DNA from: Negativicutes bacterium
GTDB lineage: Bacteria; Bacillota_C; Negativicutes; Acidaminococcales; Acidaminococcaceae
DNA: 6,813 nt
Reading direction: 5' to 3'
Assembly: GCA_009930275.1 (NCBI GenBank)
Contig: RZYP01000109.1
Location: forward strand, 1-6,813
Below the pieces are notes generated by a model. That model worked only from the letters and a program-made list of their open reading frames with translations, did no database searches and was not told where the DNA came from. Position 1 is the first letter of the stretch; each line of letters starts with the position of its first letter. Both the position numbers and the translations under genes were made by a program. Positions 1 to 4,000 of the stretch are shown here, piece after piece.

Positions 1-3000
1 CCGTTTCTTTGTGGGGAGAATACTTTGGTGCTCCCGGAACTTCGGCAACAGTTGTTTTTAACCGGGGCGTTAGCACTTCAGCAACAGTTGAAAGGGAGGA
101 TGCGGCTGATAAAATTACTACCAGTGTCCCGGTAAGTGCTAATGGGACACCAGCAATTACTGGTCCTGTTAGAGTTTTAAAAAATAGCGAATGGGGCAAC
201 GAGCTTAATTTTACGGTTGGTAGTTGTACGGCTAATGATGAATGCACATCAGCTTCACCAATTTGTTGTCCAACCGGAACTTATAAGTCTGGTTCTTGTG
301 AGACAGATTTGCTTTCTTGTTATTTTGAAGTTCCCAATTCGGTTTACGAGACGCGTTTTGATACTTCTTCTTTAGCTGGTGGCGGGGGCGATAATGATTA
401 TGGAGATTGCCAGGGCTTAGCTTCTGCTTTTGGAGCTTGCCAGACTGGACAATTTTGTCCAAATTCTCCAGGTAAATGTTCTCCTTTTGATGGCTCTGTT
501 CCTCAGGTTGGGCAAATTTGCGGAGCAGATTTAAAACCCTGCGGTGCTTTAACTTATTGTCGTGATAATGATTGTTTGTATAACCAAACAAATGATACTT
601 GTCGGGCTGGTACTTGTTTGTTAGAGCAAAATTTCACTTATTATTTAGACGCTCAGGAGTATAGCGGCACCACCACTTGTCTGCCTTATACAAATTCCGA
701 TGGTCAAACTTCTTTAGTTAAGCATTTGAAGGTGCAAACTTCTTGTCCAGAGGGTTGGCAAGCTGTCGGTAATAATTATTGTATTGGTAATGCGCCGGTA
801 AGTTGTAATGCTTGCGCGGCCGGCTTTAAATGTGTTGCTGGTGATTATCAATCTAGTGATTTAGGGATTTGTGAATCAAGTAAGATTTGTGAGGGGGGCA
901 GCTCTTATTGTGGCTTTAACTTCCAACAACCAGGACAGCTAGCCTGTTTAAGTCCAGCGGCTGCTTCTTGCGATTGTTGCTGCGAAATTGGACAGGATGT
1001 TCGTGATTGTTGCGCTCCTTTAAAATGTACCGGCACCTGTGGTTCTGATCAAAGTAACGACGGCGTTGGCTTTGGTTTTTGTTCCGGGTGCACTGCTGCT
1101 GGAAATACGGCTGTTGAGCGCGATGCCGCTTGTAATTGTTTGTCAACAAGTGGGAAGTTCTGTGACATTACCAAGCCGGAAGGAGCCTGTGTTGATTGTG
1201 GAGCTTTAGATGAAGCGGGTTGTTTAGAACATAGTAGTCAATGTTGTTTTGATCAAGCTAAACAGGTCTGCCAAGGTGGTGATGGCACAAAATTACCTGA
1301 TGGTCGCTGTGCTTATTATGACTGCGATGTTAATGATAAAACTGTTTGTAATGAAGCTGTTGCTCCAACAGGAAGATTTAAAAAATTAGATGTTTGTCAG
1401 AGCGTTTGTCCAGAAGATCCAAGAACGGTTTGCGATTTAGCTACTACTGAGGCGGAATGTTCCCGTTATGATGCTTGTTGTTTTGATGCCAAAAATAATA
1501 AGTGTAGCAATGGCACTGATAAAATAATTGCTGCTGATGGGGTTAATTATTGTGCTTATTATAATTGTGAAGATAAGGTAAAGGAAATTGTTGACCCGGA
1601 AACAGGGGAGTCCTCTTTTATAACAAATAGGGTGTGCGCTGAGGATGGGGCAACTATAAATGGGGAATATTTAGGCTTGTCTGATTGTCGGTCTGAGTGT
1701 GTTAAGGGGCCGAATCAACCGGGCAATTCTTGTCGCTCAGATGCTTTAACGGCTTGTGATACAAGTATTTGTCAATCGCCATACGAGTGTTTAGGCACTG
1801 ATGAATGTGGTTTTTGTTGTTGTACTCCAGGCGATAAATTAAATGAAAAGTTAGTTTGTTTAGCTGATAAAGGAAATTGTACCGGTAGTGATCGAGGTTT
1901 ATTTTGCGGTTGTAGTGTAGATGAAGATTGTGGTGGCGATGTTGGTTGTGGAGAAGACACTTGTTGTCATGCCCGACCTCGAGTTATTGGTACGCTACCT
2001 TATAACAATCAAGAGGGTGTTTGCCGTAATGCTCAAATCAGGATTGATTTTAATGAAAGCATGCAGTTAAGCACCTTAGCTTCTAATGTTTTGTTAATTG
2101 AAGAAAAAGATTATGGTAATGGTGCTTGCCCGGCCGGCACATTAATTGCTGATGGCGGCCCCGATAAGCGCTCATTCTTTGCTAAGTTAATAGGTAGTGT
2201 TAAGAATTGGCTTAACCCCTCTTCTTCAGCTTTAGCCGCTTTGCCAGTTTCTGGTAAACTTTATTGTTCTAAGCCAGTTGAGCTAACCTTTACTCCTTCC
2301 TATTACAATAACCAGCTAGCCACAACTGTATTTTTACGTCCTCAAGAATTACTCGCGGCCGATGCTCGTTACTTTGTTTTAGTTAAAGGCGACGAGAGTT
2401 CTGATAGCAATAGTGGCGTTTTAAATATTTATGGTGTGGGCATGAAAACTGGGGAAGCGACTACTTTTAATATTCGTGATTTTAATAATGTTTATTTAAG
2501 CAGCTTTAAAACTTTGGATGATAAAGTTCAGCAGAATGGTTTGTGTGAAATTGATTTTGTCGAGATAACTCCAGACAGTGTTCTTTTAAATAATCCCGAC
2601 AATGATGTAACTGATGATAATCCGGAGAGTCCTAGTTTTGACACAGTTGCCGATAGCGATCGAGCATTCTATGTTAATGCTTACAGTGATGATGGACAAG
2701 TCTTGCAACCAGTGATTGGGTATTACTGGAATTGGCGCTGGTCGCTGATGAATAATTCAGTCGTTGAGACTGTTCCTTTAAGTGGTTTGGCTGCCAATCA
2801 GCAGGTGGTCCGTAGCATTTCTGGAGTGACTGACGATAGCACAAAAATCAATGCCATGGTTGATATGGAGGGTATTGGTGATAATATTTTCTTTGTTGGC
2901 AGTGGTTCTGATGATAGTGCTGATATTCAAGTTTTTCTTTGCTCTAATCCTTGGCCAAGTGTTAGAAATGGTTTGTGGCAGCCCTGGTATGATAGTTGCC

Positions 3001-3869
3001 GTGACCGCAATGGCCAGATTGTTCCTGGGTGCTTAGATTATAATTATAAATTTTATTATTGTCGTGATGCTGGTGAACCGGGAACAGCCGATGACTTGCC
3101 TTTAGTAATTGACCCCGCCCTTATTTTAGGAAGCTCGGGTAATTTAGTTTGCAGTACCGACAACAGTCCTTGTTCTGTTTCTGGGGCCGCTTGTGGCAAC
3201 GAAGGAACCTGTATTTGGAGTGTTTTAAAAGAGTCCTATTTCTTTAGAGAGGCAGTGCCTTTAGCTGGGGAAATTGAGGAGATTAAAAGCACTGGCAAGG
3301 GGGGGCAACTACAGTTAACCTGGAGCAGTCCTTTGAGTTTGGATTTTCCAATTGTTGCTTTTAAGCTATACTATGGATTAGCAGGTAGTAATCGTCAGTC
3401 TTTTATAAAAACAATTCCTTTAGACATAGCCTCCTGCTCGATAATTGAGCAAAAACAGTTTTGTTCTTATGTTGTCGATGGTTTAATAGATGGTGAAAAA
3501 TATGTTTTTAGGATGACTGCTTTAACCGAAAAGCAAGCTGAAAGTCCTTTATCAGGGGCGCGTGAAGCTTTTTCTACAGATACCACCGCTCCGGCAATTC
3601 CTCAGGGGTTGAAGGCTGAATTGCTTGGCAATGAATTGACGCTGTCTTGGACGTCTAATCGGGATGATACTCAGTATTATCGCCTCTTCCATGGGATTTT
3701 CCCAGGCAAGCGGGCGGCCGAATCTTTTGATTCTCAGAATAAGGCAACAAGGATAACCTTGGAAACAAATAATTTTCAATCAGGGGAACACTATTTTTAT
3801 TTATCAGCTATTGATGCTTCGGGTAATATTAGTTTAAGTTCCTCGGAAATTAGAGTTCTTATTCCTTAG
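1..3869 (+). CDS. Large cysteine-rich multidomain surface protein (5'-truncated): TIG, Cys-rich, Big_5-like, fibronectin III
   Basis: The frame is open from the window edge (first full codon at 3) to TAG at 3867-3869, giving 1288 visible residues. The TTG at 9 is not a credible start: there is no ribosome binding site or signal peptide, and the open frame runs through it in the middle of a TIG-like domain, so the true N-terminus lies upstream. Domain order, counting the codon at 3 as residue 1: TIG/IPT-like end, about 1-75; cysteine-rich region with 76 Cys, 75-655; Big_5/SbsA-like Ig domain, about 658-837; W-rich Ig-like domain with NPWP and CRDAG blocks, about 848-1083; two fibronectin III domains, 1086-1288. 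The protein ends on the last FnIII strand with no sorting signal or C-terminal membrane helix, so any anchor must be N-terminal. The architecture and motifs match what I recall of uncharacterised Patescibacteria extracellular proteins. Function is unknown; adhesion or a structural surface role is inferred. It is probably co-transcribed with the gene at 3899. Confidence 0.9.
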   Translation, partial: VSLWGEYFGAPGTSATVVFNRGVSTSATVEREDAADKITTSVPVSANGTPAITGPVRVLKNSEWGNELNFTVGSCTANDECTSASPICCPTGTYKSGSCETDLLSCYFEVPNSVYETRFDTSSLAGGGGDNDYGDCQGLASAFGACQTGQFCPNSPGKCSPFDGSVPQVGQICGADLKPCGALTYCRDNDCLYNQTNDTCRAGTCLLEQNFTYYLDAQEYSGTTTCLPYTNSDGQTSLVKHLKVQTSCPEGWQAVGNNYCIGNAPVSCNACAAGFKCVAGDYQSSDLGICESSKICEGGSSYCGFNFQQPGQLACLSPAAASCDCCCEIGQDVRDCCAPLKCTGTCGSDQSNDGVGFGFCSGCTAAGNTAVERDAACNCLSTSGKFCDITKPEGACVDCGALDEAGCLEHSSQCCFDQAKQVCQGGDGTKLPDGRCAYYDCDVNDKTVCNEAVAPTGRFKKLDVCQSVCPEDPRTVCDLATTEAECSRYDACCFDAKNNKCSNGTDKIIAADGVNYCAYYNCEDKVKEIVDPETGESSFITNRVCAEDGATINGEYLGLSDCRSECVKGPNQPGNSCRSDALTACDTSICQSPYECLGTDECGFCCCTPGDKLNEKLVCLADKGNCTGSDRGLFCGCSVDEDCGGDVGCGEDTCCHARPRVIGTLPYNNQEGVCRNAQIRIDFNESMQLSTLASNVLLIEEKDYGNGACPAGTLIADGGPDKRSFFAKLIGSVKNWLNPSSSALAALPVSGKLYCSKPVELTFTPSYYNNQLATTVFLRPQELLAADARYFVLVKGDESSDSNSGVLNIYGVGMKTGEATTFNIRDFNNVYLSSFKTLDDKVQQNGLCEIDFVEITPDSVLLNNPDNDVTDDNPESPSFDTVADSDRAFYVNAYSDDGQVLQPVIGYYWNWRWSLMNNSVVETVPLSGLAANQQVVRSISGVTDDSTKINAMVDMEGIGDNIFFVGSGSDDSADIQVFLCSNPWPSVRNGLWQPWYDSCRDRNGQIVPGCLDYNYKFYYCRDAGEPGTADDLPLVIDPALILGSSGNLVCSTDNSPCSVSGAACGNEGTCIWSVLKESYFFREAVPLAGEIEEIKSTGKGGQLQLTWSSPLSLDFPIVAFKLYYGLAGSNRQSFIKTIPLDIASCSIIEQKQFCSYVVDGLIDGEKYVFRMTALTEKQAESPLSGAREAFSTDTTAPAIPQGLKAELLGNELTLSWTSNRDDTQYYRLFHGIFPGKRAAESFDSQNKATRITLETNNFQSGEHYFYLSAIDASGNISLSSSEIRVLIP
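3..224 (+). other. C-terminal part of a TIG/IPT-like beta-sandwich domain
   Basis: Visible residues 1-74 read like the body and end of an IPT/TIG domain. An E-Y-F-G turn is followed by a V-V-F-N strand, then an I-T-T-S-V-P strand, the G-P-V-R-V strand typical of this fold, and a final F-T-V strand just before the first cysteine. The start of the domain is outside the window. The assignment rests on strand pattern only. TIG domains are common in bacterial surface and adhesion proteins. Confidence 0.6.
969..1913 (+). repeat. Pair of diverged triple-cysteine (CCC) modules flanking the CCFD modules
   Basis: Copy 1 (969-1091) reads C-D-CCC-E-I-G-Q-D, then further Cys with K-C-T-G-T-C-G-S-D, and ends G-F-C-S-G-C. 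Copy 2 (1806-1913) reads C-G-F-CCC-T-P-G-D-K, then G-N-C-T-G-S-D and ends F-C-G-C. Shared points are the C-x(1-2)-CCC-x2-G-x-D start, a C-T-G element and the F-C-x(0-1)-G-C end. Homology is at protein level and diverged. The span between the copies (1092-1805) holds the tandem CCFD modules. Confidence 0.5.
1197..1700 (+). repeat. Tandem duplicated CCFD cysteine modules (weakly trefoil-like)
   Basis: Copy A (1197-1409, 71 residues) and copy B (1431-1700, 90 residues) share the order: C, [ED]-A-[GE]-C, x5, C-C-F-D, x7-C or x6-C spacing, a D-G-containing loop, C-A-Y-Y-[DN]-C, a V-C strand, G, then a terminal L-D-V-C-Q-S-V-C or L-S-D-C-R-S-E-C. Copy B has a longer loop after CAYYNC, containing a D-P-E-T-G-E turn. 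The C-x5-CC-F-D core recalls the second half of the trefoil (P-type) domain. The conserved arginine and full six-cysteine spacing of trefoils are not evident, so this is only a resemblance. The duplication itself is clear. Confidence 0.75.
1974..2513 (+). other. Big_5/SbsA-like Ig domain with a helical insert
   Basis: Residues about 658-837 follow the Big_5 pattern. The order is R-V-I-G-T-L-P-Y-N-N, then V-C-R-N-A-Q-I-R-I-D-F-N-E-S-M with a T-L element, then a V-E-L-T-F-T-P strand, L-R-P-Q-E-L-L-A-A-D-A-R-Y-F-V-L-V, and F-K-T-L at the end. At about 180 residues it is longer than a usual Big_5 domain. The excess is an acidic/Gly turn plus an insert at 2172-2240 with a short amphipathic helix and an Ala/Ser tail. 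A further C-P-A-G and Y-C-S pair could form a disulfide. Confidence 0.65.
2544..3251 (+). other. W-rich Ig-like domain plus conserved NPWP / CRDAG block
   Basis: Residues about 848-980 start C-E-I-D-F-V-E-I-T-P-D-S, include an acidic linker, then Y-Y-W-N-W-R-W, and end at V-F-L-C-S-N-P-W-P (977-985). After this come F-Y-Y-C-R-D-A-G with T-A-D-D-L-P (1017-1033), a small Cys knot, and L-K-E-S-Y-F-F-R-E (1075-1083). I recall the same ordered blocks from hypothetical proteins of Patescibacteria, always just before fibronectin III domains or a C-terminal domain. No enzymatic function is known to me for it, and the domain has no name I can give. Confidence 0.55.
3258..3866 (+). other. Two tandem fibronectin type III domains
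   Basis: Domain 1 (residues about 1086-1193) has L-Q-L-T-W-S-S-P, then F-K-L-Y-Y-G, and G-L-I-D-G-E-K-Y-V-F-R-M-T-A before a D-T-T-A-P linker. Domain 2 (about 1194-1288) has A-P-A-I-P-Q-G-L, then L-T-L-S-W-T-S-N, Y-Y-R-L-F-H-G, and G-E-H-Y-F-Y-L-S-A-I-D-A-S-G-N-I-S. The Trp of strand B, the Tyr of strand C and the G-x-x-Y-x-F/Y-x-x-x-A pattern of strand F are the FnIII hallmarks. Domain 1 also carries an extra Cys pair that may form a disulfide. These are protein-interaction or spacer domains ending the protein. Confidence 0.8.
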
Positions 3870-3898
3870 TTTGTATTATTTTTTAATATTGTAATCAC
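3870..3898 (+). promoter_or_regulatory. Short AT-rich intergenic gap, no clear Shine-Dalgarno
   Basis: Between the TAG of the first gene and the ATG of the second are 29 bases, almost all A and T. There is no GGAGG-like ribosome binding site. A TATTAT hexamer lies at 3874-3879, but there is no convincing -35 element at the right distance inside the preceding gene, so a promoter is not claimed. No hairpin plus T-run terminator is seen. The simplest reading is one transcript, with the second start recognised without a strong SD or by re-initiation. Confidence 0.45.
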
Positions 3899-4000
3899 AT
3901 GTCTTCTTTAATCCGTCGTTTTAAGCGACCGCTAATCATTTCTAGTCTTCTCCTTTCTGCCGCCTTAGTTATTCTTTTGGCATTGCCTGGGCAAGCCGCA
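3899..4000 (+). other. Sec-type signal peptide of gene 2
   Basis: Residues 1-11 form a basic n-region (R-R-F-K-R). Residues 12-29 are a hydrophobic core rich in L, I, A and V. It is followed by P-G-Q-A-A-E, giving a plausible signal peptidase I site after Ala33 or Ala34. There is no Cys at the +1 position, so it is not a lipoprotein. An uncleaved N-terminal anchor is the alternative. Confidence 0.85.

Larger units (their letters stand above)
225..1967 (+). other. Cysteine-rich region of gene 1 (76 Cys in 581 residues)
   Basis: Residues 75-655 contain 76 cysteines by hand count (13%), including CC and CCC clusters, and few long hydrophobic stretches. This implies an extracellular, disulfide-stabilised segment. 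It opens with a C-x5-C-x6-CC knot and closes with a C-x5-C-x5-C-x4-CC knot immediately before the Big_5-like domain. It contains two internal duplications, listed separately: a CCC module (969-1091 and 1806-1913) and a tandem CCFD module (1197-1409 and 1431-1700). No histidine/cysteine metal-site pattern or enzyme motif stands out. Confidence 0.8.

Noticed and set aside
9..11. TTG as the true start of gene 1
   Set aside because: The frame stays open to the window edge, no SD or signal peptide follows, and the codon falls in the middle of a TIG-like domain.
232..591. 119-codon - strand frame inside gene 1
   Set aside because: It is antisense to the cysteine-rich region, with low-complexity N/K/Q/H composition and no recognisable domain. 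The same applies to the - frames at 916-1149, 1772-1960 and 3552-3779.
2851..3036. 61-codon + strand frame with a membrane-like product
   Set aside because: It is inside the W-rich Ig-like region of gene 1 in another frame, with no ribosome binding site. The hydrophobic run comes from TT-rich codons read out of frame.
3870..3898. Rho-independent terminator between the genes
   Set aside because: There is a T-rich stretch but no GC-rich inverted repeat before it.
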